A stretch of 64,000 bases of DNA from Candidatus Bathyarchaeota archaeon (GTDB lineage Archaea > Thermoproteota > Bathyarchaeia > Bathyarchaeales > Bathycorpusculaceae): positions 470,646 through 534,645 of the forward strand of contig JAOZHS010000003.1 of the NCBI GenBank assembly GCA_026014745.1. Direction: 5' to 3'. The first letter of the stretch is position 1, and every line of letters starts with the position of its first letter. Shown in pieces: positions 42,522 to 51,884 of this stretch. The notes below the pieces were generated by a model. The model ran no database searches. It was not told the DNA's origin and saw only the letters and a list, made by a program, of their open reading frames with translations. The position numbers and the translations under genes are program-made.

Positions 42522-42803
42522 TGCTTCGAGGCTGTCTTTGGGTTCAAGATTTACTTGGCAGAGTACGCCGTTTTCTTGGCATTCGGAAAGGATGTGCTGA
42601 AAAACGGGGCTCCCCAGCGATAAGAGAACTTGTTTTTTATCTTTAGCTACCGCGGGGTCATAGGTGTATTCTGTTGCTTTTGCTTGGTTGGGGTATTTTA
42701 TGGTGAACGTTTCGTCTGAGTCTTCAGTTAACTCGCCCTTCTGGGAGTCTACAAATGAGCGGATAAACTGGTGAATTTTTGTGCCAGAATATTTTCTGCT
42801 CAG
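42522..42803 (-). other. Coding sequence joining helicase core to zinc-ribbon part, in the -1 frame
   Basis: In the frame of the 41343-42521 gene, the sequence is open from the helicase stop region to GTG 42521, with no standard start codon. The translation (IHQFIRSFVDSQKGELTEDSD, then SLGSPVFQHILSECQENG) has the pattern that follows the helicase core in RapA-like enzymes. The helicase ends in a run G5-T4-G3 (about 42804-42815), so a -1 shift there would join both frames. Confidence 0.6.
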
Positions 42804-44830
42804 CCCAAAACCCCCTGCGAGAATTTCTCCGCCAACTCCTGGTTCTTACGCGAAACGTCAAGGTCGCTGGCTAATTTTTCAAGTTCTTTTTGTATATCCA
42901 GCCGAGAAGTGCTCCGAAGCAAAACTTCCATGATGGTTTTCTGGATGTCCTGTGACCCTTCCTTTAGCTCCGCCAAAACCGTCTCCATTTTTCCGACAGT
43001 CATGGTGAACAGGTCGATTTTTTGGTAGAGAATATGCAGCACATAGTCGTCTATGGTGTCTTTGATTGTCAGGTTGAAGACTGTTACGTCGCGGTCCTGT
43101 TTGAATCTGTGGATTCGACCGATACGTTGTTCAATCTTCATGGGGTTCCAATGCAAATCGTAATTAAACATGATACAGCAGTTTTGCAGGTTTAACCCTT
43201 CCGCGCCAGCATCAGTCGAAATAAGGTACCTTGTTTGGCCGCTTTTGAAGTTCTCAATAACTTTGTCGCGTTCGTTTTGGTTCATGTCGCCTAAGAAGAC
43301 GTCGGCTTTGCCGAATTCTTGATTTAGAACCTCTTTGAGTTTTCGCGCGGTAATTTTTCGTAAACAGAATATCAGGGCTTGCTCGTTTGGGATTTCACTC
43401 AGCACCTGTTTTAGCAGGGTGATTTTTGAGCTCTGGACTTTTTTTGCCAGTTCAATTAATTCGTTGGTGACTTTGATTTCTTTGGGGAATCGTTTCTGCC
43501 GATGAATCAAGGATTCAATCGATGCCTCAGGTGAACTTGAAAATGACTGCTGCAACGTAACGGCTTGAAACACCAAAATCGCGTTGCTCTGTGACGCGCT
43601 TAGCTTACGGGTGGGGTTCTCTTCTATGAGAGTCTCGATTGTTTTGAAGCGGTTTTGGCTCATGTCACGGAGGTAGTCGGTGGCTTTTTCGATAAATTGC
43701 TGTTCGCTCTCGTTTGCTTCTAGCGTGCGAGAATCCACGCAACGCTTTGTGAAGGGGATACCTGTTTGTTCTCTGCGGGTGCGGCACATGACCTCTCGAA
43801 GAATCTGCCGCAAATGAACCGCTTCTTCAGGTCTTACTACGCGGCTTTTAGCATCCTCAGCGAACCTTGCCACAAAAACGCCCTCGCTGTCAAGCATGCC
43901 GGGTTGGATGAGGTCTACGATGCTGTAGAGGTCAGTTAGTTTGTTGCAAAGAGGCGTGGCGGTGAGGAGCAGCATATGGTTTTTTCTTAGGTTTGCAAGG
44001 GAAGCTCGGCCTTTACTATGGCTGTTTCTAAAGGCGTGCGCTTCATCCACAACAACTAAATCCCATGGACGAGCCGCGATTATATCGAATTTTCTTTGCA
44101 TCAAATTATGTGAACAGATAAGTTTGTCAGCGGTTTTTAGGCTCCTCACGGAGTTGTTGGCAACTGAGAAGACTTCGCCGAATTTCTCCGCCATCTCCGT
44201 TTTCCATTGCGTAAGGAGACTTTTGGGGGAAACAATCAAAACCGAGTTTATTTCTTCTCGAAGCAGCAGTTCCTTCATTATGAGTCCTGCCTCAATAGTC
44301 TTGCCCAAGCCAACCTCGTCGGCGAGTATCGCGTTGGCGTTCATTTCGTTGACCACTTGGAGGGCAAGTTGCATCTGGAAATTGTAGGGAATAAGTTTGG
44401 TTCTAATCGAGTCTAGCGAGATTAAGCGGTCGATTTTTCCTGACTGCTTAATGTTTAGGGCTTCCAAATTAAGCTTGAACGCTTCAAAGGAGCTGAAAGA
44501 TTTGGCTTCTAGCCGCCGCTTTATATTGTAGGGGTCTGAGAAGCTTATGCCGTATCGGTGCTTAGTGTCGCTTTGCGGTGTTTGTTCGTTGAGCTCAAAA
44601 TATTGGATGATCTCCGCGGGTGGGGTGGATTTGCGGGTGCTGGTTTTTCTTTTTTTATTTGCGGGGGGCGCCTCAGCTTGGGCGTTAAGGGTTATTTTTG
44701 CGGATGATTCACTCTCTTGAAGGCTGGTACATTCTCTGCAATCGTTACTCTTAGCATTTGAAGCCTCTGAACAGGGGAGTGGGCATCCAGAGTAGTCGGT
44801 GTTGGTGTTAACAGTCAAGAGAATCGCCAT
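42800..44830 (-). CDS. SNF2/RapA-like DNA translocase (helicase core)
   Basis: 676 residues. N-terminal Cys pairs (CPLPC and CREC, 16-34) and basic linker; motif I DEVGLGKTIE (171-180); motif II VDEAHAFRN (262-265 DEAH); LLLTATPLCNK (motif III); and C-terminal helicase motifs STDAGAEGLNLQNC and NPMKIEQRIGRIHRFKQ. It uses ATP to move on double-stranded DNA and strip or remodel bound proteins. Ends at a G5-T4-G3 run; the true C-terminus probably continues in the -1 frame. TATA-like box at 44845-44860 suggests a leaderless start. Confidence 0.88.
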   Translation of the reverse strand: MAILLTVNTNTDYSGCPLPCSEASNAKSNDCRECTSLQESESSAKITLNAQAEAPPANKKRKTSTRKSTPPAEIIQYFELNEQTPQSDTKHRYGISFSDPYNIKRRLEAKSFSSFEAFKLNLEALNIKQSGKIDRLISLDSIRTKLIPYNFQMQLALQVVNEMNANAILADEVGLGKTIEAGLIMKELLLREEINSVLIVSPKSLLTQWKTEMAEKFGEVFSVANNSVRSLKTADKLICSHNLMQRKFDIIAARPWDLVVVDEAHAFRNSHSKGRASLANLRKNHMLLLTATPLCNKLTDLYSIVDLIQPGMLDSEGVFVARFAEDAKSRVVRPEEAVHLRQILREVMCRTRREQTGIPFTKRCVDSRTLEANESEQQFIEKATDYLRDMSQNRFKTIETLIEENPTRKLSASQSNAILVFQAVTLQQSFSSSPEASIESLIHRQKRFPKEIKVTNELIELAKKVQSSKITLLKQVLSEIPNEQALIFCLRKITARKLKEVLNQEFGKADVFLGDMNQNERDKVIENFKSGQTRYLISTDAGAEGLNLQNCCIMFNYDLHWNPMKIEQRIGRIHRFKQDRDVTVFNLTIKDTIDDYVLHILYQKIDLFTMTVGKMETVLAELKEGSQDIQKTIMEVLLRSTSRLDIQKELEKLASDLDVSRKNQELAEKFSQGVLG

Positions 44831-45352
44831 CTACTCAACCCCTGAGTATAAAAAGATAAATGAACAAAAACCAGAAAAGCTGCAAAAAACCCAGCCACTC
44901 GCCAGACCAACAGGCTAATCAGGACCCTCAGAGGCACCCTCTTCCCTCATTATTTGTGGGTAGATGATCAATTTTGTCTTTGTGTGGGTGTGGCGGTTTA
45001 CGGTATGCCACAAGATGGTTGTTGGTTTGGGTTGTTTTTTGGGTTTGCTTTGCGTTTTGGGGTCTGTTTAGGTGTGGGATTACTGGATTTTACCACACGT
45101 TCAACATAGTTCTATGTTGAAGCCGACGCCATGTGAGTGTGGGAGCATGTATAGACTGTTTTTTTCTCCACAAGCCCCCCACCGCACAACACCTAAAATA
45201 ACCAGCACAGAAACAAAAAAATTAAGACCACTGATATAGGGTGAACACCTATGAGTTCAAAAAAATATGCAGTCATCGTAACTTAGCTTGCGGAGCAATC
45301 CTTGTTTGATATAATGATTACCACCAGTGCACATTTACTACAAAGTCCGCGA
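44831..45352. other. Intergenic region with hairpins, no gene
   Basis: About 520 bases between the helicase promoter and the 3' end of the membrane-protein gene. Contains a perfect 10-bp stem at 45100-45121, a weaker CCACAC/GTGTGG pair around it, and ATAGG/CCTAT near 45235. A start-like ATG after GGTG at about 45251 gives only 11 codons (MSSKKYAVIVT); it may be a decayed gene start. Nothing else could be supported. Confidence 0.45.
45100..45121. repeat. Perfect inverted repeat, 10-bp arms
   Basis: TTCAACATAG-TT-CTATGTTGAA. It is flanked by CCACAC (45093-45098) and GTGTGG (about 45136-45141), which pair as an outer stem. It could be a terminator, RNA hairpin or protein site. No homologous copy seen. 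Confidence 0.5.
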
Positions 45353-45814
45353 TTAATGCTTGCGGGGCACTAAGACGTTTCTTCGGACTACGCCGCTAAA
45401 CACGGAAAACACCAGCAACCCCGCCAAAATCAGCACTTTGAAAACTGAAAAATCCAGCGCCAAAGACACCGAAACCACAACAATCGGCACCACCGACAAC
45501 CACAGATACACCACAGGAAACAGCTTGAGCGCTTTTCGATTGAGGTTTTGGGTTCCCCGCTTAGCGAAGAACACATCGAAGAGTTTGCCCATGCCTATGG
45601 TGCAGGTTTCACATAGAAAACAGGATAAACATCCCTTCTTACCGAGCTTATAGTAAACCAGAAACGCAGCTACAACCAAGTAGCCTATTGCGGCGAAAAT
45701 GTTGAAGAATGCGAAAGCGGCGGTTCCAAGCAGTCCCCATGCTATGACTGTTAAGTTGCCAAAGACTATTTGGCTTGTTGTGTAACGGACTTTTTCGGGT
45801 TTATTGGATATCAT
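45353..45814 (-). CDS. Small membrane protein with Cys cluster
   Basis: 153 residues from ATG 45814, which overlaps the GMC oxidoreductase stop by ATGA. About four TM helices, with GCLSCFLCETCTIGMGK in a loop (four Cys: C-x2-C-x2-C-x2-C) that could hold a metal or an Fe-S cluster at the membrane. Last gene of the five-gene operon. It may accept electrons from the flavoprotein and pass them to quinones or elsewhere (inference). No known family. Confidence 0.65.
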   Translation of the reverse strand: MISNKPEKVRYTTSQIVFGNLTVIAWGLLGTAAFAFFNIFAAIGYLVVAAFLVYYKLGKKGCLSCFLCETCTIGMGKLFDVFFAKRGTQNLNRKALKLFPVVYLWLSVVPIVVVSVSLALDFSVFKVLILAGLLVFSVFSGVVRRNVLVPRKH

Positions 45815-47109
45815 GGCTTTCCCTTTTCTTTTATGATTTGTTTTGCGACGCGCAGCGCTATCGCCGATGTGGTGAGTATCGTGGGCATTCCTTGCGAGCG
45901 CGGCATTAGCGAGAGGTCTGCTACCCAAAGGTCTTCAGGGAGCCCATCGGGATGCATCGACTCGACGTCTGCGGCTGTTAATGGCACTGTTCCGCCTATG
46001 TGCCCGCCATGAACCATGCCGTCCACAAAGGGGCCAGAGACGCCTGAGGCTTTCATTATTGCTATAGCTTTGTGTTTGGCTTCTTCTAAACGTTGCTTAT
46101 CCAGCGGAGTGAGGGATTTTTTGACGACTCCATCAGCATCTACTGAGCCTTGCTCGACATCGGCGAGTTTAATCATCATGCCCACGCGGTTCTCGGCTGA
46201 AATGTCTCGCCAAGGCTTATGGAACCAGTAAGATAACAAGTCAAAGTAGGGGGAGAGTATGTAGTTGTCTTGTTTGGCGTACCACACCATCGGGGGCTCA
46301 CAAAGCATCCGAGCATCCTTGCAAACGCCGCCCACCGTCAGTAGCACATCGATCCATAACTTGTCCGCAACGGGCAGACCCGAAGCCCTCAGAATCTGCG
46401 CGGTACCGATGCCGCCTGCCGCAAGCACCACCACATCCGCATCCAACCGCTCAACCGACGAGCCCCGACCAACCAAAACACCCTTAGCAGCGCCGTTCTC
46501 GACCACGACTTTTTGGACCCGACAATTCGTCTGCAAACGAATGCCTTTACCAAGAAGATCCTCGTAGGCTTTGCGGCTGTCCCATTTGGCGCCTGTAGTA
46601 CAGCCTAATTCGCAGTAACCGCAGCCTACACAACGGGTCTGGTCGCAGGCGTGGGGCGTTGGCTGGGGGTTGAAACCGAGTTTTTGGGCTTCATCAAACA
46701 TTTTTCGGCTCAGGGGACGCCACCGTTCCCTCGGGTAGGGACAGATGGGGAGTTGTTGTTCAAGTTCTTCGTATTCGGCTGTGAGGTCTAAGCCGATTTC
46801 CTTTAAGCCGTGCTCCGCGCGTACCATGCAGCCGCAGGCAATTGAGGTGCAGCCGCCTTCGGTGACGCCGACAAAAATCGCTAAGTCATCACTAGAACGC
46901 AGAGTCCGATAATGGGGAAAAACCCGTTTTATAGCATTAATGTCGTTTAAAAGCCAAGAACCGTGAAGACCGCTGAACCAAGATATTTTGTGACTCAAAG
47001 GACTGAAGGGTTTGCCTGCTTCGAGTAAGTCAACTTCGAAACCGTTCTGCGCCAGTTTACGTGCTGCAGTTGCGCCGCCCGCTCCTGAACCCACCACAAT
47101 AGCCTTCAT
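45811..47109 (-). CDS. GMC oxidoreductase-like flavoprotein, similar to long-chain alcohol oxidases
   Basis: 432 residues from ATG 47109, which overlaps the upstream stop as ATGA. The FAD motif GSGAGGATAARKLAQNG is at 7-23, and GGCTSIACGC (about 96) is the Gly-rich GMC loop. CVGCGYCELGCTTGAKWDS (about 160-178) is the Cys-rich block shared with long-chain fatty alcohol oxidases, and HGGHIGGT (about 385) is the C-terminal active-site-like His motif. It would oxidise an alcohol to an aldehyde or the reverse type of chemistry. Operon context supports a long-chain substrate. Confidence 0.8.
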   Translation of the reverse strand: MKAIVVGSGAGGATAARKLAQNGFEVDLLEAGKPFSPLSHKISWFSGLHGSWLLNDINAIKRVFPHYRTLRSSDDLAIFVGVTEGGCTSIACGCMVRAEHGLKEIGLDLTAEYEELEQQLPICPYPRERWRPLSRKMFDEAQKLGFNPQPTPHACDQTRCVGCGYCELGCTTGAKWDSRKAYEDLLGKGIRLQTNCRVQKVVVENGAAKGVLVGRGSSVERLDADVVVLAAGGIGTAQILRASGLPVADKLWIDVLLTVGGVCKDARMLCEPPMVWYAKQDNYILSPYFDLLSYWFHKPWRDISAENRVGMMIKLADVEQGSVDADGVVKKSLTPLDKQRLEEAKHKAIAIMKASGVSGPFVDGMVHGGHIGGTVPLTAADVESMHPDGLPEDLWVADLSLMPRSQGMPTILTTSAIALRVAKQIIKEKGKP

Positions 47110-47708
47110 CTTGGGGTCTCCTCGACGTTTATTTCCGCGTGGCATGAGTTGCAGCCGCCAGTTAACATCTCTTTAAAGTGCATCGTTACTGTGGGGACTA
47201 AGCCGTTCACGACGCCTTCGTCAGCCGCGCTTAGAACTTGACAAGTTAATTCCGAATACACCGCTGCCAACGCGCATCGATTCACCGTAACAACCGCGTG
47301 GTATTTACTGACCCAGTGGGCATGAAATTCTATGCCTAACACGCGGTACATTATGTTGGCGGCTTTGACTAGGTCATTGGCGTTTTTTACTCCTAATCTG
47401 CGGCGGGTTTCTGCCCCCAACTCTTGACCAACCTTAAAGAGGGTTTTGCGACCCAACAGGATGGCTTGGTCTTTGCCGATTGCCCCCGCGAGCTTCTGCA
47501 CCAGTTCCTTATGGCGCTTCGCCATCGCATTTCTCCGTTCAGGGAGGTTTCCAACCATAGGGGGCTCTGCCGCTTCGACGGAGAGGGGTGTGTTGTTTTT
47601 TATGAGCTCTTTTAATGCAATCGTGGTTTTGGAGTCCATTCTGGCTAATTCGCGATTAATCACCCAGTTAGGCGTCCACCAGTCCAGCAGAGTTAATCTC
47701 AAACCCAT
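47106..47708 (-). CDS. Small protein ending in CNSCHAEI, L-2-amino-thiazoline hydrolase-like
   Basis: About 200 residues from ATG 47708. Two longer N-terminal starts would overlap the upstream gene. Mostly helical; the end has CALAAVYSEL, ADEGVVNGLVPTVTMHF and GGCNSCHAEI, reminiscent of the L-2-amino-thiazoline-4-carboxylate-hydrolase-type fold, in which a Cys lies near the C-terminus. The match is weak. Middle of the operon, 4 bases after the ligase gene and overlapping the flavoprotein gene by ATGA. It may handle a product or carrier of the pathway (inference). Confidence 0.6.
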   Translation of the reverse strand: MGLRLTLLDWWTPNWVINRELARMDSKTTIALKELIKNNTPLSVEAAEPPMVGNLPERRNAMAKRHKELVQKLAGAIGKDQAILLGRKTLFKVGQELGAETRRRLGVKNANDLVKAANIMYRVLGIEFHAHWVSKYHAVVTVNRCALAAVYSELTCQVLSAADEGVVNGLVPTVTMHFKEMLTGGCNSCHAEINVEETPR

Positions 47709-47712
47709 CGTA

Positions 47713-50511
47713 TCACTCCGCCTTTTCTGCCCCGCCATAATGGGCGTCACCTTCAGGAGCTAACCCGCCATAAAGCGCGTCAATAACTTTTGATTGCCGC
47801 TCAATCAGCGTGTTGCGTTTTAGTTTTAGGTTCGGCGTTAACTCGCCGCCTTCTATGCTTAAATTGTATTTGAGCAGCGCCCAGCGTTTAATCTTCTCAG
47901 GATTAGATAAGCCCTTATTCATTTCTTCAATGTCGGCATCAATTTGGGTTTGGGTTTCGGGCGTCCATTTCTCTTTGGGCACCCACATCAATGCGCCACA
48001 GTAAGGTTTCGACTCGCCCACAAGCAGCACCTCAGACACGCCAGAAATCTCCCGTAGCAACCCCTCAATTTTGCCTGAGTAGATGCATTTTCCGTAGGCG
48101 GTTTTTATGACTTCTTTTTTGCGTCCAAAAATAACAAGGCTCCCCTCCTCGGTGATTTTTCCGATGTCGCCAGTCATTAGCCAGCCATCTCGGATTGGAT
48201 GCGCATGGTGTCCCTCAAAGTATCCAACTGTAACCTGCGGGCCATGTACCATGATTTCGCCGTCCTCTGCAACCCGTATTTCAGTTTGGGGCATAGGTTC
48301 ACCAACGGTTCCAATTCGGTTTCGGCCCAGTCTATTCATTGTGACGAGGGGCGCTTCGGTTAAGCCGTAGGCGTTGTGGATTTCTACGCCGAGCTGCCGG
48401 AAGTTCATTAGCATTCGCTCCTCGGAATTGGCGGATCCCACGATGAGTTGGGCGCATCTGTTTAGCCCTGCGCGTTTTAGAATAATTCCCTTCAGCAACC
48501 GTGCCAACAAACGCTTGAGTGCACCCTGCTTTTGATGCAGATAGAAGCCGCCGATTCGGTTTTTGGTCATGGCTTCCCAAATCTTCTCGTAGAGCCGGGG
48601 GACACCAAAGAAGATGGTGGGTCTAGCTTTGGGGAGGGTTTCTTGAAGTTTTCGGAAGTCTTCTAAAAAGTAAAGGTCCACAGCGGAAGGAAAATAGTAG
48701 GGTGAGTACGTGGCTAGTATACCTTCTACGACATGCCCCATGGGTAGAAATGAGAGGTAAGTGCCTTTGCGGTTGCGGGCAACCCAAGGAGCAATAGCCA
48801 CGATGGATTCAGCCATGTAGAGGAGATTTTCGTGTTTAAAGATAGCCCCTTTGGGCTTCCCTGTTGTGCCAGATGAATACCGCAGAGTCGCGGCGTCTCC
48901 AAAATCTATTGGCGCGGTGTAATCCGATAAACTGCTGGTGGCTTTGGAGAGGAAATCAGCCCACGAAAACAGGTTTTTGCGATTTGAAGCAGCGGTGGTT
49001 CGGGTGAAGTATACTATGGGTATGTCTGTTTTGAGTTCGTCAACGCGGTTTAGGAGCCCAGGTATGCCGATGAAGAGGAGTTTAGCTCCGCTGGCTTCTA
49101 AGATTTGGTCGACATCAGGGGGCGGGGAGGTATAGTATAGGGGCACACTTACCGCGCCAACGATGCCGATGGCTATGTCTATTGCTAGGTACTTGGTGCA
49201 GTTGAGTCCCGTTAAGGCAACGCGGTCCCCTTTACCGATGCCCATAGCTTTTAGCGCGGCGGCGGCAGCCAAAACCTCCTTGCGTACCTCTTGAGCCGAA
49301 ACATGCAACAATTTTCCCTCCACGACATCGTAGAAGGTGATAGGGTAGCTTTGGCTTTCCAGACGGAACATGACTTGCTCATGCACGGTGCGGTCGGACC
49401 TATGGAAGAAATTGTAGTAGGTAGCGTATTCGAGGAGGTGGGGCAGCATTTTACGCCAATCCATCGCGTAATGCCCAAGCAAAGCGTCAATGTTGGTTCT
49501 TTGGAATTGTTTGTTTTCACTAAAGTAGGGTGCCAGCGATGTTAGGGCGTCAAAAACGCGGGGGTTGCCCATTTTTAGGCTGCGTTGAAGTTTTATGAAG
49601 CGTCGCAGATTGGAGGCGGACATGCTGAGGTAGATGGGTTTTGGCAGGTTGACGTTTAGGTTGGTTTTTGCCCATGCTTGCACGGCGTCTATGAGTTCTT
49701 CGATGGTGGGTAGGGTTTCTTGGGGCGCCACCAGATGGAAGGTTTTGCCCTCCGCCCCTGAATTAAACGTGAGTTGCGCGATGGCTTTTCCGACGTAGTC
49801 TACGGGAACAACGTTGACTTTGAGCGTACGCTTCACAGGCATCAAACGCATTCTGCCCGTCAAATAGAGCCTAAGCGGAAAATAGAACGTATTAAAGGTC
49901 TTTATGGCGCCCGTTTCGGAGTCGCCCACAATCATGGAGGGACGAAAAACCGATACAGCGAACTCTTTTTGGGCAGCTTGGACTAAGAGTTCGCCTTCGT
50001 ATTTGCTGCGTTCGTAATTGGTGAAAAATCCGTATTCGTCGGTTAAGGCGTCTTCGCAGACAAGTCCCGTTCGACCTCCCGCGACGTAGGCGGTTGAAAC
50101 ATGAGAGAAGCGTTCAAAGCAGTGATGTTTGTTTGCGGTTTTGGCGAATTCCAGTAGGTTTCGGGTTCCTTCAACATTGGTTTTTCGCAATGTTTCTAGG
50201 GGTAGAAAACGCCAGTCCGCTGCTGTATGGATAATATGGGTTACCCTTTGGGTGAGTTCGGCGTATTTTTTGTCGGTTAAGCCGAGGTTGGGTTGGCTTA
50301 TTTCGCCGCAGACCACCTCAACCCGCCGCTGGTCTATCGCCGAAATGAGTTCGGGCCAGTCCCACCAGTTTCGCCGCAACCGCAACAACGCAGTGTGAGA
50401 AGATTTGTCTCTAACCAACGCCAAAACAGTAATTTCCTCATCTGCGAGGAGGTAGCGGGCTATCTGGGTTCCTAAAAAGCCAGTGGCTCCCGTTAAAAGC
50501 ACCGTTTTCAT
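47713..50511 (-). CDS. Fused SDR/thioester-reductase-like and AMP-dependent acyl-ligase protein
   Basis: 932 residues from ATG 50511, overlapping the upstream stop by ATGA. Residues 1-375 are an extended SDR: TGATGFLGTQIARYL NAD(P)-binding, YERSK (Y-x3-K) catalytic, VSTAYVAGG. Residues about 385-932 are an ANL acyl-CoA/acyl-AMP ligase: RYSSGTTGKPKGA, AYGLTEAP, DGWLMTGDIG, GRKKEVIK. It would activate a carboxylic acid with ATP and reduce the acyl group with NAD(P)H to an aldehyde or alcohol, like carboxylic acid reductase halves in reversed order but without a carrier domain. OleC/OleD-type chemistry is an alternative. Confidence 0.85.
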   Translation of the reverse strand: MKTVLLTGATGFLGTQIARYLLADEEITVLALVRDKSSHTALLRLRRNWWDWPELISAIDQRRVEVVCGEISQPNLGLTDKKYAELTQRVTHIIHTAADWRFLPLETLRKTNVEGTRNLLEFAKTANKHHCFERFSHVSTAYVAGGRTGLVCEDALTDEYGFFTNYERSKYEGELLVQAAQKEFAVSVFRPSMIVGDSETGAIKTFNTFYFPLRLYLTGRMRLMPVKRTLKVNVVPVDYVGKAIAQLTFNSGAEGKTFHLVAPQETLPTIEELIDAVQAWAKTNLNVNLPKPIYLSMSASNLRRFIKLQRSLKMGNPRVFDALTSLAPYFSENKQFQRTNIDALLGHYAMDWRKMLPHLLEYATYYNFFHRSDRTVHEQVMFRLESQSYPITFYDVVEGKLLHVSAQEVRKEVLAAAAALKAMGIGKGDRVALTGLNCTKYLAIDIAIGIVGAVSVPLYYTSPPPDVDQILEASGAKLLFIGIPGLLNRVDELKTDIPIVYFTRTTAASNRKNLFSWADFLSKATSSLSDYTAPIDFGDAATLRYSSGTTGKPKGAIFKHENLLYMAESIVAIAPWVARNRKGTYLSFLPMGHVVEGILATYSPYYFPSAVDLYFLEDFRKLQETLPKARPTIFFGVPRLYEKIWEAMTKNRIGGFYLHQKQGALKRLLARLLKGIILKRAGLNRCAQLIVGSANSEERMLMNFRQLGVEIHNAYGLTEAPLVTMNRLGRNRIGTVGEPMPQTEIRVAEDGEIMVHGPQVTVGYFEGHHAHPIRDGWLMTGDIGKITEEGSLVIFGRKKEVIKTAYGKCIYSGKIEGLLREISGVSEVLLVGESKPYCGALMWVPKEKWTPETQTQIDADIEEMNKGLSNPEKIKRWALLKYNLSIEGGELTPNLKLKRNTLIERQSKVIDALYGGLAPEGDAHYGGAEKAE

Positions 50512-51734
50512 GCTAACCACTCCGGATGGCGCTCTTTAAGGAAGGAGCTGAAGAGTTGGGTGTTTCTTTTTTCGCGTTCCACGTATTGCAGATAACCAAC
50601 GCGCAGTTTAGCTTTTATGGAGTCATATTCGGAGAAAAGGGCGGCTACATTTTCGCTTAGGAGCTTGTATCGGTTGGGGTCTTCGTGGTCTACGAATAAC
50701 TCGTCGATTCCTAAGTCACCGTAGAAGTCTTTTATGCGAAGGTCATGCCCGATGGCGGTTTGGGGAACCTGACTGGGCAAAGAGAGCACGCCTGCGTGAT
50801 ACCGAGAGGTTATCAGCATATCGAGACTTCGAAGGATACTGGTCATCTGCGAAGCATTATACTCTATGGAGGTGAAGATTTTGGTTTTGTCAGCGTGCTT
50901 CATCCGCTTCTGGATTTTTCTACCAAACGCTGTATCCAAGCCCTCCATGCTTAAAAGCGCCACATAGGTGCCGTAGCGCTCTATCATTTCGTCAGCTTGA
51001 ACCGCCAACACATCCGCCAGCAACTCGCTTTTTTGTTGGCTCTCCGTTGTGTGCATGTAATAGTAGGGCCATCGGTAAAGGAACTTTTTGGATGCCCATG
51101 GACGAACCACAACAGGCCACTTATAGATGTCCTCGGCGGCTATCCCCACAACGTAGGAGGCTTCAGGCCAAACCCGACTAAGCAAACCTTCGTCGCGCGG
51201 GTCAGGGTTAAAGGCAAAGGCGTTATCCGCGGTGACTTCTATGGGAGCTGTGACCTTCCAACTTTTGAGGCGTTCTGCAGCCTTTTGGGTGCGGGCTAAG
51301 ATGAGGTCGGTTTTGCTGGCTTCCCGACGTATTAGCCAACGGTTAAAGCGTGAGGCATCTCCTGCGTCGACTGAGTAAGCAACGCAGGGTTTTTTCATGG
51401 AATGGGCATATCGGGTGGCTGAAAGATAAGACCATAACAAGGCAGAGGCCCATGTGTCCATGTAGCAGCTGCCCTCGACCAGCAGGATTAAATCGTTTTG
51501 TTTGACAAAGTTTCGGAGTTCCACAAACACAAATGCAGGGTGGACGGGTCTGATTTTTAGGGTTGATGTTTCGGTGAGGTAGCGACGTAGATTGGCTTGA
51601 TTAAGTGAAGGCACCGTGATGACGGCGTCTGGGCCTACAATGCTGCGGATTTCCTTGATTACGGCGAGGAGTTTTGCTTCCGCTCCTGTATTGTTTGCCC
51701 CATTGTAGCCCACTAGCAGAATTTTTGGTGCCAA
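50508..51734 (-). CDS. Polysaccharide pyruvyl transferase family protein
   Basis: 408 residues, TTG start. LLVGYNGANNTGAEAKLLAVI near the N-terminus and TSRYHAGVLSLPSQVPQTAIGHDLRIKDF near the C-terminus are the family signature (CsaB/PssM-like). Such enzymes add pyruvate ketals to sugars of cell-surface polymers. Here it heads the five-gene operon with acyl-ligase and flavoprotein genes, so the target may be a glycolipid. A TATA-like TTTAATATAG is about 60 bases upstream. Confidence 0.85.
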   Translation of the reverse strand: MAPKILLVGYNGANNTGAEAKLLAVIKEIRSIVGPDAVITVPSLNQANLRRYLTETSTLKIRPVHPAFVFVELRNFVKQNDLILLVEGSCYMDTWASALLWSYLSATRYAHSMKKPCVAYSVDAGDASRFNRWLIRREASKTDLILARTQKAAERLKSWKVTAPIEVTADNAFAFNPDPRDEGLLSRVWPEASYVVGIAAEDIYKWPVVVRPWASKKFLYRWPYYYMHTTESQQKSELLADVLAVQADEMIERYGTYVALLSMEGLDTAFGRKIQKRMKHADKTKIFTSIEYNASQMTSILRSLDMLITSRYHAGVLSLPSQVPQTAIGHDLRIKDFYGDLGIDELFVDHEDPNRYKLLSENVAALFSEYDSIKAKLRVGYLQYVEREKRNTQLFSSFLKERHPEWLA

Positions 51735-51884
51735 CCCCTTAGCAACCCCTGCGTTTTACGAGTCTAAATTCCCTGAACTGTTTAGCTCATTTAATATAGC
51801 TTCAGCATTTGAATTCATCTAATAGTATTTATGAAGTACTCTATATTGCGTTTAATTCCCCCTGAAAATCACGCGGCAAACAAA

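Noticed and set aside
45251..45286. Very short frame MSSKKYAVIVT after a GGTG
   Set aside because: Only 11 codons; treated as a possible decayed start, not a gene.
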